From: an uncultured Bacteroidota bacterium
GTDB lineage: Bacteria > Bacteroidota > Bacteroidia > Flavobacteriales > Flavobacteriaceae
Assembly (NCBI GenBank): GCA_903819815.1
Contig: CAIJFC010000097.1
Location: forward strand, 1-33,914
Length of the DNA stretch: 33,914 nt
Direction of reading: 5' to 3'
Shown here: positions 17,454 through 28,787 of the stretch, in pieces
Layout: every line of letters begins with the position of its first letter
How positions within the stretch are numbered: position 1 is the first letter of the stretch
Program-made: the position numbers and the translations under genes
The notes under the pieces: generated by a model
Seen by the model: the letters and a program-made list of their open reading frames with translations, nothing else
What the model was told of the DNA's origin: nothing
The model's database searches: none

Positions 17454-19067
17454 CTATTTTTTTATTATTTTGCCAGTCAAAATTTCATTTGCAGCAGCAA
17501 TTTTATAAAAATAAATGCCCGATTCAAATGAAAGTAATGAAATAACTTCCAACCGATTATCACTTTTTATTCTCACAATTTCTTGTCCTAAATTATTGTA
17601 AATACTAATTTCTCTTGAATTAGCATTTGAAGGAAATGAAAATGTAACTTCCTCATTAACAGGATTTGGATAAACAGAAAATCCATCAGTACTAAATTGA
17701 TTATTTGCTAAAGCAGTATTTAAAGCCAATTGAAAATTTGGAATACCATAACCATATTGCGCATTTGGATTGCTAAAACGATCTGACGATTCTTTAATTA
17801 ACTGAACAATTCTAGCATTTGTCAAATTTGGAAAAGCTTGCCAAAAACTTGCTACCATTCCCGCTATTATTGGTCCTGAAAATGAAGTACCACTATTAGT
17901 AGCCACTGTTCCTGAAGGAGTTGCAACCACTGCCGATTGACCTTGCGCCATAACATCGGGCTTTGTTCTACCATCAAATGAAGGACCTATAGAACTAAAA
18001 CTGGCATAATTTCTTGCTGAATTAACCGCACCAACCGTAAATGCATTGATAGCATCTGCAGGAGCGCTAATATTAGGATTACTCGTGTTTCCAGAATTTC
18101 CAGCCGAAACTACGACTATCATTCCTCGTGTGAAAGCAATATTTGCACCACGAGAACAAAAAGCAGTTGTGCCATTCATATTATTATAAGCATAGCTATA
18201 ATTTGGATTATCAAAGTCAAAATAGCCCAACGAAGAATTAATCACATCAGCACCAAACTTGTCAGCCATTTCAGCAGCTTCCACCCAAAGAGATTCTTCT
18301 AAAGGAGTCTCAGAAGTACTGTCTTCAGTTACAAATAAATAATAAGAGGCATCAGGAGCAGTTCCAACTAATTGATTGTCAACATATCCACCCATAGTTG
18401 AAAGCACTAGTGTTCCGTGCGAATTCATTGCATAAAAATTAGTACTTCTATCTACAAAATTATATCCGCCCAAAATTTGATTGTTGTCCCTTAACCTTTG
18501 AAAAGGAGTAGCACTATCAACACCCGGAAACCCAGCATCCAAAACAGCAATCACTTTTCCAGTTCCAGTATAATTTTGCTGGTGCAAATAGTTACCATTT
18601 AGCATTTGAATTTGGTTCCCAGAGGTACCATAATTATAAATAACTTGAGTTTCTAATACTTTATTTACAGCTGAATAATTGGATGAATTCGATAATTTTC
18701 CAGTTCTATTTAAAGTAGTATTTGCAAATGAAATAAAATCTACAAATGAAAGTAATCTTAAAGATTGAATTACAGCTTGAGTACCGCGAACATGCAAACA
18801 ATTCATCCACTTTGAACTGGCTTTTACAGTGATTCCTTGTGTAGCAGTTATCTGATCAATATAAGGTTGATGAATAGGAACGTCTTTTAGATCCAATGGA
18901 ATATTCTGAATTGCTCTTCTGTTTAATGCTCTTTGAGAAAGCATTTGAAGTGGATTGGATAAATAATATTGACTATTTGGTTTGTCTTTAAAATACACCC
19001 AAGCTTCTTCTTGCGAAAAGCCAAAAGCTGATATTAATAAGACAATAATCAATACTGTTTTTTTCAT
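17454..19067 (-). CDS. Secreted S8 (subtilisin-like) serine protease with type A T9SS C-terminal sorting domain
   Basis: Catalytic regions VIAVLDAGFPG (Asp), NSHGTLVLSTMGG (His), SGTSFSGPIIAGMVASF (Ser); tail DGFSVYPNPVNEEVTFSFPS..LSFESGIYFYKIAAANEILTGKIIKK. Confidence 0.92.
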   Translation of the reverse strand: MKKTVLIIVLLISAFGFSQEEAWVYFKDKPNSQYYLSNPLQMLSQRALNRRAIQNIPLDLKDVPIHQPYIDQITATQGITVKASSKWMNCLHVRGTQAVIQSLRLLSFVDFISFANTTLNRTGKLSNSSNYSAVNKVLETQVIYNYGTSGNQIQMLNGNYLHQQNYTGTGKVIAVLDAGFPGVDSATPFQRLRDNNQILGGYNFVDRSTNFYAMNSHGTLVLSTMGGYVDNQLVGTAPDASYYLFVTEDSTSETPLEESLWVEAAEMADKFGADVINSSLGYFDFDNPNYSYAYNNMNGTTAFCSRGANIAFTRGMIVVVSAGNSGNTSNPNISAPADAINAFTVGAVNSARNYASFSSIGPSFDGRTKPDVMAQGQSAVVATPSGTVATNSGTSFSGPIIAGMVASFWQAFPNLTNARIVQLIKESSDRFSNPNAQYGYGIPNFQLALNTALANNQFSTDGFSVYPNPVNEEVTFSFPSNANSREISIYNNLGQEIVRIKSDNRLEVISLLSFESGIYFYKIAAANEILTGKIIKK

Positions 19068-19091
19068 TTGCTATAAATCTATATTACAAAT

Positions 19092-20279
19092 TTAAGAAAT
19101 AACTCCCGAACCAACTAATTCATCCTTTATATACCAAGCTACGAATTGTCCTTCAGTAATCGCCGATTGTAGTTCGTTAAATTCAACGAACAAGCCAGTT
19201 TCAAATTGATGTAAGGTTGCTTTTTGTAAAGGTTGACGGTAACGAATTCGAGCCATAACCTCCATTTTTTCTCCATTTGCAATAGCTAAATCTTCTCTAA
19301 TCCAATGCACTTCCGATTTTTGAATAAATAAAGCCTTCTTAAACAATCCTGGATGTTCGCTACCTAAACCAGTATAAATAGTATTGGTTTCAACATTGGT
19401 AGCGATTATAAATAACGGTTCTTTCGTTCCTCCAACATTCAATCCTTTGCGTTGACCAATAGTAAAAAAATGGGCGCCTTGATGTTTACCCACTACTTTC
19501 CCCATTTTTGGTTGATACGATAAAGTTTGAGATTCAAATGCTAATTTTTCTTCTTGAGATATAAATTCAATTGGATTTTGACAATAAATTGGATCTTGAG
19601 CTTCAATTTGAACAATCAATCCTTCTTTCTTATCTAATTTTTGCTGTAAAAATTCAGGTAATCTAACTTTTCCGATGAAACACAAACCTTGGGAATCTTT
19701 CTTATCTGCGGTAATTAAATCCATTTGAGCAGCAATTTCACGAACTTCAGGCTTCGTTAATTCGCCAATTGGAAATAAAGATTTAGCCAACTGTTCTTGT
19801 GATAATTGGCATAAAAAATAAGACTGATCTTTATTAGTATCCACACCCGCAAGCAATTGATATACTTTATTGCCATTATTATCGATTTCACCTTTTCTAC
19901 AATAATGTCCGGTAGCTACATAATCAGCACCTAAATTGATTGCGATTTTCATGAATACATCAAATTTTATTTCGCGATTACAAAGTACATCAGGATTTGG
20001 AGTTCTCCCTTTTTCATATTCGTTGAACATATAATCAACGATTTTTTCTTTGTATTGTTCGCTTAAATCAACCGTTTGAAATGGAATACCCAATTTTTCA
20101 GCTACCAATAAAGCGTCGTTACTGTCTTCTAACCACGGACATTCATTGGAAATGGTAACCGAGTCATCGTGCCAATTTTTCATGAAAAGTCCAATGACTT
20201 CATAGCCCTGTTGTTGCAACAAATAGGCCGCAACACTAGAATCAACACCGCCGGAAAGTCCAACTACAACTCGTTTCAT
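19092..20279 (-). CDS. mnmA: tRNA-specific 2-thiouridylase MnmA
   Basis: [68 protein letters not shown]. Confidence 0.97.
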   Translation of the reverse strand: MKRVVVGLSGGVDSSVAAYLLQQQGYEVIGLFMKNWHDDSVTISNECPWLEDSNDALLVAEKLGIPFQTVDLSEQYKEKIVDYMFNEYEKGRTPNPDVLCNREIKFDVFMKIAINLGADYVATGHYCRKGEIDNNGNKVYQLLAGVDTNKDQSYFLCQLSQEQLAKSLFPIGELTKPEVREIAAQMDLITADKKDSQGLCFIGKVRLPEFLQQKLDKKEGLIVQIEAQDPIYCQNPIEFISQEEKLAFESQTLSYQPKMGKVVGKHQGAHFFTIGQRKGLNVGGTKEPLFIIATNVETNTIYTGLGSEHPGLFKKALFIQKSEVHWIREDLAIANGEKMEVMARIRYRQPLQKATLHQFETGLFVEFNELQSAITEGQFVAWYIKDELVGSGVIS

Positions 20280-20303
20280 CTTCTTTATTGAATTATTCGA
20301 ATA

Positions 20304-21005
20304 TTATTTTTTACGCTTTGATTTAATTCTATTTGGTTGATCAAAATTGTCTTCACTTTCTAATTTTCCATTTTCAAAAAATTGCCAAATACCCACTTTA
20401 ATTCCTTTTCTAAACTTCCCTTTAGCAACAACTAATCCGTCTGGAGCTCTATAAGTTGTGATGCCATTTAATTCGCCATTTACATAAAATGATTCTTCCA
20501 AAGCTACTCCACTTTCATCATTTTTTATATAAATACCTTCAAGAAGGCCATTTTTATAATTAGAAATTTCGGCAACTTTACCCGATTTAAAATTAATGGT
20601 TTTTGCTCCATCTAACTTCCCATTTTTATAATTTTCAGAAGTCATAATTACTGATGATCCCTTGTGGTAATAAATCCACAAACCTTCATATAACTTATTG
20701 AGAACCTTTCCTTCGCTTATTTTATTTTTATTAGAATCATAAAAAATAGTATAGGCTGAATTGTCTTTGGAATTGAATTCTCTTGTAGCTATTAAATTAG
20801 ATTCTTTTGTATTGTCAAAAAATTTAAATAGGCCTACTTCTTTATCATGATCAAAAGTACCTTCATATCTTGGGCGTTTGGTATCTTCAAAAACACCTTT
20901 CCAAAAACCAACTTTCTTACCATTGGCATCTAATTTATTACTATCTGTTTGTGAAAATATCGATATTGAAAAAATTAGAAATACTATTTTAAATAACTGT
21001 TTCAT
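20304..21005 (-). CDS. Secreted MORN-repeat-like (YwqK-type) protein
   Basis: Repeating GxxxGxW(x)Y/F units: GKKVGFWKGVF, YEGLWIYYHKGS, NGKLDGAKTINFKSGKVAEISNYKNGLLEGIY, KVGIWQFFENGKLESEDNF. Confidence 0.75.
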   Translation of the reverse strand: MKQLFKIVFLIFSISIFSQTDSNKLDANGKKVGFWKGVFEDTKRPRYEGTFDHDKEVGLFKFFDNTKESNLIATREFNSKDNSAYTIFYDSNKNKISEGKVLNKLYEGLWIYYHKGSSVIMTSENYKNGKLDGAKTINFKSGKVAEISNYKNGLLEGIYIKNDESGVALEESFYVNGELNGITTYRAPDGLVVAKGKFRKGIKVGIWQFFENGKLESEDNFDQPNRIKSKRKK

Positions 21006-21070
21006 ATATTTTACTTTATTCTATAAAACTAAATCTTTTAATAAATATTATAAAAATAGTCTGTTTATTA

Positions 21071-21093
21071 AAAAAGCACTCTAGGAGTGCTTT
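21071..21093 (-). terminator. Rho-independent terminator after yidC
   Basis: aaagcactc-tag-gagtgcttt stem-loop immediately downstream of yidC, with a U run in minus-strand orientation. Confidence 0.75.
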
Positions 21094-21097
21094 AAAA

Positions 21098-22996
21098 TTA
21101 TTTCTTTTTTTGCTGTGCTTTTTGAGCTTCAGCTTGTTCCATAATTTCTTGCATTTTTCTTTGGAACTTACTCTGCTTTTTAGGCTCTTTCAATTTGTTC
21201 TCTTGAATTTGTGCATTAATTTTATCATTATCAACGATGTAATTCTTGATAACTAACATAATTCCAATTGTAATTAAATTGGATATAAAGTTATACAAAC
21301 TAAGCCCTGCCCCATAAGTATTAAAGAAAATTAACATCATTAATGGCGAAACGTAAATCATGATTTTCATCAATTTAGCCATATCCGGCATGCCTTCTTG
21401 AGTTGGAGCTGCCATTTGTTGATCGCCAGAAGTCATTTTCATATAAAAGAAAATAGCAATAGCGGCTAAAATTGGAAACAAACTAATATGACTTCCATAC
21501 AAAGGAATGTGGAATGGCAATTTCATAATTTCATCAAATGAAGACAAATCATCGGCCCAAAGGAAACTCTTTTGTCTTAATTCAAATGCTGATGGGAAAA
21601 ACTGAAATGAAGCATACATAAACGGCAACTGAATCAAAGCTGGAATACAACCAGCCATTGGATTTACTCCGGCTTTATTGTATAACTTCATTGTTTCTTG
21701 TTGTTTTTTAGCAGGTTCTTTTTTAAATTTTTCATTCAATTCTGCAATTTCAGGACGCAGCACTTTCATTTTAGCTTGAGACAAAAATGATTTGTAAGTA
21801 ATCGGTGACATTGCAATTTTAATGATAATGGTAAAGATGATAATCGCAATTCCATAAGCTATATAAGAACTTAAAAACCCAAATAAAGGAATGAAAATAA
21901 ACTTATTAATCCATCCAAAAATACCCCAACCCAGTGGAATAATCTTTTCAATATTTTTATTATAATTCTTTAAAGTTTTATAATCTGATGGTCCAAAATA
22001 CCAACTCATTTTATAGTTCACTTCCCCATTTGTAAAAGCCAACGGCATTTTAGAATTGAATTGCTTAACGAAAATAGTATCTTTATTTTCATCAATCACT
22101 AATTTATTTGACTTTAAAACTGCTTTCGAAAATGGCGTTTCAGTCATTAAAATAGAAGCGAAGAAATGTTGTTTGTAAGCAATGTATTTAACATTTTCAA
22201 GGGTTTCTTCTTGGTTTTCTCCATCACTTACATTATTAAATTTCTCCTCACCATATTCATAATTTAATAAAGTATATCTGTTTTCATAAGAGGCACTTTT
22301 CTCGATTTTATAAGTTTTCAAATCCCATTCTAAATCAAGGGGTTTTGAGGTGTTTAATACTTTATTTAATCCTTGAGAACGCAAATTAAAACCAACCATA
22401 TAATCGTTTGGTTTTAACTCATATTGGTATTCTAAAAACTCATTAGGACCTGCTTTTAAACGCATGGTAAGAATTTGTTTATCACCAACTTTAGTTAATG
22501 TAGGCTCAAAAAATAAATCTTTAGTATTTAAAGTATGATTGTCATTGGTTAAAAGTTGGATATTTAATTGAGAATTATTATCCTTAATTAATTCAACCAA
22601 TTGTCCAGAACCTTTTTTAAATTTTTCAAAGTTCTTTAAAACAGCTTCAACTATATAACCCCCTTTATTAGAAATTTTAATACGAACATATTCATTTTCA
22701 AGGGTTGTAATAGTATTCTTTGTAGAAGGTAAAGTAGCCGAATAAGCAAAACTTCCTAAAGATTTTTTTAACTTATCAATTTGAACTGCATTAGCCGAAG
22801 AAGTATCTGTTGGATTAATTACAATATTTTCTTGTTTAACAGTCTTTGGAGTTACAGCAGTTGATTTTTCATTTTTTGCCTTTTCAGCAGCCAATTGTTC
22901 TTTTGAAGGTTGATTTTGATACATCATCCAAATCAAAATTCCAAAAATTAATACGAAGCCAATTATTGAATTTAAATCTAATTTTTTTTCTTCCAT
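21098..22996 (-). CDS. yidC: Membrane protein insertase YidC
   Basis: MEEKKLDLNSIIGFVLIFGILIWMMYQNQP; YKSFLSQAKMKVLRPEIAELNEKFKKEPAKKQQETMKLYNKAGVNPMAGCIPALIQLPFMYASFQFFPSAFELRQ. Confidence 0.97.
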   Translation of the reverse strand: MEEKKLDLNSIIGFVLIFGILIWMMYQNQPSKEQLAAEKAKNEKSTAVTPKTVKQENIVINPTDTSSANAVQIDKLKKSLGSFAYSATLPSTKNTITTLENEYVRIKISNKGGYIVEAVLKNFEKFKKGSGQLVELIKDNNSQLNIQLLTNDNHTLNTKDLFFEPTLTKVGDKQILTMRLKAGPNEFLEYQYELKPNDYMVGFNLRSQGLNKVLNTSKPLDLEWDLKTYKIEKSASYENRYTLLNYEYGEEKFNNVSDGENQEETLENVKYIAYKQHFFASILMTETPFSKAVLKSNKLVIDENKDTIFVKQFNSKMPLAFTNGEVNYKMSWYFGPSDYKTLKNYNKNIEKIIPLGWGIFGWINKFIFIPLFGFLSSYIAYGIAIIIFTIIIKIAMSPITYKSFLSQAKMKVLRPEIAELNEKFKKEPAKKQQETMKLYNKAGVNPMAGCIPALIQLPFMYASFQFFPSAFELRQKSFLWADDLSSFDEIMKLPFHIPLYGSHISLFPILAAIAIFFYMKMTSGDQQMAAPTQEGMPDMAKLMKIMIYVSPLMMLIFFNTYGAGLSLYNFISNLITIGIMLVIKNYIVDNDKINAQIQENKLKEPKKQSKFQRKMQEIMEQAEAQKAQQKKK

Positions 22997-23038
22997 TTTA
23001 CTTTTATTAAAGTCGATATCTTATTCGAAAATACTATT

Positions 23039-24713
<1,675 letters not shown>

Positions 24714-24774
24714 TTTTAATCGTTAGAAATAAAAAAATAGTTGGATTTAAAATCAATTAAATTAACCAAAAAAA

Positions 24775-24996
24775 TCAATACTTCTTCCTAATATTTCGAA
24801 TCATATCTTCCAACCCATTTAATTTTAATTCATAAACCAATTGGAGTTGTTCACCTAAAGTACCGTTTGGAAAGCCTTTGTTGCGGTACCAAACGATATA
24901 ATATTCGGGGATATCAATTAAATAATAGCCTTCGTATTTGCCGAAAGGCATTTTGGTATGCGCCAAATCGATTAATTTTTGTTGGTTCTTGTCCAA
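24775..24996 (-). CDS. DUF3820-family small protein
   Basis: MPFGKYEGYYLIDIPEYYIVWYRNKGFPNGTLGEQLQLVYELKLNGLE is typical of the family. Confidence 0.8.
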   Translation of the reverse strand: MDKNQQKLIDLAHTKMPFGKYEGYYLIDIPEYYIVWYRNKGFPNGTLGEQLQLVYELKLNGLEDMIRNIRKKY

Positions 24997-24999
24997 AAT

Positions 25000-25401
25000 T
25001 TATTTCCAATTAAAAGTAATCACCTTTTTGATATCGGGGTGCAAACTATAATAAACTGGGCAAGTCATTGCAGTACGTTCTAAAATAGTTTTGGTTTTAT
25101 CATCGGGAGCAACATTAAAATTAAAAACTACGTGAATCTCCGATATTCTTCTTGGATCGGCAGCCATAATTTTGGTAATCTCTGCGGTAGAATTGGATAA
25201 ATCGATTTGTAAGTCTTGCGCTTTTATTCCCATTACGGTAAACATACAACTCCCTAATCCATTGGCAACTGTATCTGTAGGTGAAAACGCTTCTCCTTTT
25301 CCGTTGTTATCAATTGGGGCATCGGAAATAATTTCTGATTCCGATTGCAAATGAACGGATGACGTGCGTAATTCTCCTAAATAAGTAATTTTTGAAGTCA
25401 T
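25000..25401 (-). CDS. OsmC-family protein
   Basis: GKGEAFSPTDTVANGLGSCMFTVMGIKAQ...RTAMTCPVYYSLHPDIKKVITFNW; conserved Cys pair of OsmC/Ohr-type proteins. Confidence 0.88.
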   Translation of the reverse strand: MTSKITYLGELRTSSVHLQSESEIISDAPIDNNGKGEAFSPTDTVANGLGSCMFTVMGIKAQDLQIDLSNSTAEITKIMAADPRRISEIHVVFNFNVAPDDKTKTILERTAMTCPVYYSLHPDIKKVITFNWK

Positions 25402-26924
25402 TCTGTGGCTTGTTTTATTGTCAAATCCGATTCATAGTTTAGAATGTAAATCCCTTTATTACTATAAATATCAAGCGGATTTTTACTGTAATTGAATTTA
25501 TTTTCAATTTGCTCCGTAGCATAATTTTCTGAAACGGTTTTAAAATCTTCTATTTGCGACAATCGCATCATCGAGTCGAAAGCCAAATCAAATCCTCTAA
25601 TGGCAAATTGATTGGGGAATATCTTATTGATTTTCTTGTACTTATTTCTAAATATTTCCGCTTTAGGTGATAAATTTTCTCTCACAATTGAAGGATACAT
25701 CATTTTCAATTTAACCAAACGATTCAAATCAATTTCATGAAAATCCAAGGTTGGATTCGGTTCTATAATCACCATTTGCAATTGGTAATCGTTCATTAGA
25801 CTCATCATCGCATTGGTAGCAGCCAAAATAAAACCTGTTTTTTGAGAATCCAAAATAATGTAATTCATTTTGTTTCGAACCAATAATTTCCTCAAACTAT
25901 CTTTGACCACCGAACCTGCTGAATTTAAACCAACAATCGAATTTTTATAATTATTAGTCTTCAAATAATCTTTTAAGACCGCTTTTTTAGAATCAATTAG
26001 CGCTATTAGATTTCCGTTATTTTTATTGATATAATTAATCATCGCTTCCCTACAATCTTCATTGGTAGGCATAGATTGGTAAATATTAGCCCCCGATTTT
26101 CCTCTTTCCTTAGACAAAGGAGAAAGTATAGGAATTGATTTATCTCCAAGTAATTGTGACAAATTATCTACATTATTTTGATAAAACGGACCTATAATTG
26201 CAGCCGTATTTTCAAATTTATTCTGTTGGACTAAACTTGGAATTGAAGAAGTGTTTTTGGTTTCTACAGAATCATAAATTTTAATATTGATTTTTAATCC
26301 AACTGTTTTAGCTGAATCAATTGCCATTAATACTCCAGAATAAAAATCCAAAGTCATATTTAGAAATTTATCTTTATTAAGCCTTGAAGAAACGGTGTTT
26401 AAGGAGTCATTTTCTATTTTTGAAACATTGAAAGGCAATAAAAGCACTAACTCTTTAGCAGCTCCAGAATTAGATTTAGTTAAAGGTTTAAGTGGCTTAT
26501 AATCTTGTGGCTTTGCTACTGTGACAGCATTTGAATTAGTTAATGATTTTTTTGGGATAACCAAATTTTGACCCGCTTTTAAACCATCAGTTAGAAGAGT
26601 TGGATTGGAATTTTGAAGATCTTCAGTAGAAATAGAATACAATTTTGAAATACTATAAAGCGTTTCTTTTGGAGCAACTAAATGTAAACTATTGTTATTC
26701 GATATAGCCTGAGATTTAGAATTTGGAATAATCAACACCGCATCCGGTTGAATTCCGTTTTGAGCATCCGGATTCAGATTAAAAATTTCGGAGGGAGTAC
26801 AATGGTATTTTAAAGCAATTTGAGTTACCGTTTCTCCTTTAACAACGGTGTGCTTGGTAAAATTTTGACCATTTACTACAAAGGATAATAAAGCTACGAA
26901 AACAAAAATTACTTTTTTAAACAT
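25398..26924 (-). CDS. Secreted LysM-repeat protein with periplasmic-binding (PBP1-like) domain
   Basis: Signal peptide; two LysM units (KHTVVKGETVTQIALKYHCTPSEIFNLNPDAQNGIQPDAVLIIP and LHLVAPKETLYSISKLYSISTEDLQNSNPTLLTDGLKAGQNLVIP); ELVLLLPFNVSK..FYSGVLMAIDSAKTVGLKINIKIYDS..AAIIGPFYQNNVDNLSQLL. Confidence 0.8.
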   Translation of the reverse strand: MFKKVIFVFVALLSFVVNGQNFTKHTVVKGETVTQIALKYHCTPSEIFNLNPDAQNGIQPDAVLIIPNSKSQAISNNNSLHLVAPKETLYSISKLYSISTEDLQNSNPTLLTDGLKAGQNLVIPKKSLTNSNAVTVAKPQDYKPLKPLTKSNSGAAKELVLLLPFNVSKIENDSLNTVSSRLNKDKFLNMTLDFYSGVLMAIDSAKTVGLKINIKIYDSVETKNTSSIPSLVQQNKFENTAAIIGPFYQNNVDNLSQLLGDKSIPILSPLSKERGKSGANIYQSMPTNEDCREAMINYINKNNGNLIALIDSKKAVLKDYLKTNNYKNSIVGLNSAGSVVKDSLRKLLVRNKMNYIILDSQKTGFILAATNAMMSLMNDYQLQMVIIEPNPTLDFHEIDLNRLVKLKMMYPSIVRENLSPKAEIFRNKYKKINKIFPNQFAIRGFDLAFDSMMRLSQIEDFKTVSENYATEQIENKFNYSKNPLDIYSNKGIYILNYESDLTIKQATE

Positions 26925-26948
26925 GATTTTTATTTTAAAAAAAATGAA

Positions 26949-28478
26949 TTATTCCCACTCAATTGTTGCTGGTGGTTTCGAACTAATATCATAAACTACT
27001 CGGTTAACGCCAGGAACTTTATTGATAATATCATTGGAAACCTTCATCAAGAAATCATATGGTAAATGTACCCAGTCGGCAGTCATTCCATCAGTAGATT
27101 CAACGGCTCGAAGCGCAACTACTTTTTCATAAGTACGCTCATCTCCCATTACACCTACACTATTTACAGGTAGTAAAATAGCGCCGGCTTGCCAAACTTT
27201 ATCATACAATCCCCACGATTTCAAACCATCAATAAACACCGCATCAACTTCTTGCAAGATACGAACTTTTTCGGGTGTAATATCGCCCAAAATACGAATT
27301 GACAGTCCAGGCCCAGGAAAAGGATGGCGTCCTAATAACACTTGATCAATTCCTAATGTTGCTCCTACTCTTCGAACTTCATCTTTGAATAGCATTCTTA
27401 ACGGTTCAACAATTTTTAATTTCATGTAATCTGGTAAACCACCCACATTATGGTGTGATTTTATAGTTGCTGAAGGCCCCTTAACAGAAACGGACTCAAT
27501 TACATCAGGATAAATAGTTCCTTGAGCCAACCATTTCACGTCTTCAATTTGGTTCGATTCGTCATCAAAAACTTCTATGAAAACTCTACCAATGGCTTTT
27601 CTTTTTAATTCAGGATCTTCAATTCCGGCTAATGCGTCTAAAAATCGTTTTGAGGCATCTACACCCTTAACATTTAGACCCATTCCTTTGTATTGATCCA
27701 ATACATTTTGAAATTCGTTTTTTCGTAATAAGCCATTATTAACAAAAATACAATAGAGGTTTTTACCAATCGCTTGATGCAATAAAACAGCTGCAACAGT
27801 AGAATCTACGCCGCCAGAAAGTCCTAAAACTACTTTGTCATTTTGTAATTTCGTTTTCAATTCTGATACCATTTCACCCACAAAGGCGTTGGGAGTAAAT
27901 GTTTGCGGAACTTCGGCAATTTTGACCAAGAAATTCTCCAACATTAATTTGCCATCTGTAGAATGAAAAACCTCTGGATGGTATTGAATTGCATAGGTTG
28001 TTTCGCCTTCGATTTTATACGCCGCAAATTCAACATCATTGGTGCTAGCTAACTTTACCCCGTTTTTAGGCAATGCTTTTATACTATCGCTATGGCTCAT
28101 CCAAACTTGAGAATTTTCAGAAATTCCTTCAAAGAAAAGTTCATTATCTTTAATATAAGATAAATTGGCTCTGCCATATTCACGAGTATTTGACGACGCC
28201 ACTTCACCTCCACTAAAATGAGCCAAATATTGAGCTCCATAACAAACGGCTAGCATCGGTAATTTTCCTCTAATTTGAGATAAATCAGGATGAGGCGCAT
28301 CATCAGAACGAACAGAAAATGGGCTTCCGCCAAGAATTACGGCTTTATAACTTGATAAATCGCTTGGAAAATTATTATAAGGGAAAATTTCGCAAAAGAT
28401 ATTTAACTCGCGAACTCTTCTCGCAATTAATTGTGTGTATTGCGATCCGAAATCTAAAATAAGTACGTTGTGTTGCAT
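26949..28478 (-). CDS. guaA: GMP synthase (glutamine-hydrolysing)
   Basis: [57 protein letters not shown]; ends [12 protein letters not shown] at 28478 preferred over the TTG at 28484. Confidence 0.97.
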   Translation of the reverse strand: MQHNVLILDFGSQYTQLIARRVRELNIFCEIFPYNNFPSDLSSYKAVILGGSPFSVRSDDAPHPDLSQIRGKLPMLAVCYGAQYLAHFSGGEVASSNTREYGRANLSYIKDNELFFEGISENSQVWMSHSDSIKALPKNGVKLASTNDVEFAAYKIEGETTYAIQYHPEVFHSTDGKLMLENFLVKIAEVPQTFTPNAFVGEMVSELKTKLQNDKVVLGLSGGVDSTVAAVLLHQAIGKNLYCIFVNNGLLRKNEFQNVLDQYKGMGLNVKGVDASKRFLDALAGIEDPELKRKAIGRVFIEVFDDESNQIEDVKWLAQGTIYPDVIESVSVKGPSATIKSHHNVGGLPDYMKLKIVEPLRMLFKDEVRRVGATLGIDQVLLGRHPFPGPGLSIRILGDITPEKVRILQEVDAVFIDGLKSWGLYDKVWQAGAILLPVNSVGVMGDERTYEKVVALRAVESTDGMTADWVHLPYDFLMKVSNDIINKVPGVNRVVYDISSKPPATIEWE

Positions 28479-28481
28479 GAG

Positions 28482-28489
28482 CAAAGGTA
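28482..28489 (-). promoter_or_regulatory. Putative -7 promoter box (TACCTTTG, minus strand) for guaA, nearly abutting the ATG
   Basis: + strand CAAAGGTA; only 3 nt between the box and the guaA ATG. Confidence 0.45.
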
Positions 28490-28578
28490 AAATTGTGTTG
28501 TAATTTACTGATTTTCAATTAAATAAAAATTAACTTCAGTGAAAGTGAAAATCTTAATTTTTGATTTATTTAAAATCT

Positions 28579-28590
28579 TTACAAATGTAA
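28579..28590. promoter_or_regulatory. Dyad TTACA-AA-TGTAA in the guaA/capA-like divergent intergenic region
   Basis: Perfect 5-bp inverted repeat. Confidence 0.3.
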
Positions 28591-28619
28591 GTAAAAAAGG
28601 GATTATTATTTTAATTCAA

Positions 28620-28634
28620 ATTGTAATATACAAT
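28620..28634. promoter_or_regulatory. Dyad ATTGTA-ATA-TACAAT in the guaA/capA-like divergent intergenic region
   Basis: Perfect 6-bp inverted repeat with 3-nt spacer. Confidence 0.3.
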
Positions 28635-28735
28635 AATATCAAAATTAAAAAAGAAGGAATTAATACGGTTGTTAATTATCCAAAGTAGATTTTATTGTAA
28701 TATTCATTAAATACTAATTTTTGTCTATATTTGAC

Positions 28736-28743
28736 AGTTAAAA
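28736..28743 (+). promoter_or_regulatory. Putative -7 promoter box (TATATTTG) for the CapA-family gene
   Basis: Exact TAnnTTTG match 44 nt upstream of the ATG. Confidence 0.55.
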
Positions 28744-28787
28744 CCAAGTTATCACTAATAAATAGGAATTAATTTATATTTAAAAAG

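Noticed and set aside
20304-21005. Annotating the MORN-like gene as a 'toxin-antitoxin YwqK antitoxin'
   Set aside because: This label is often applied to such repeats, but no toxin gene is adjacent and the protein has a signal peptide.
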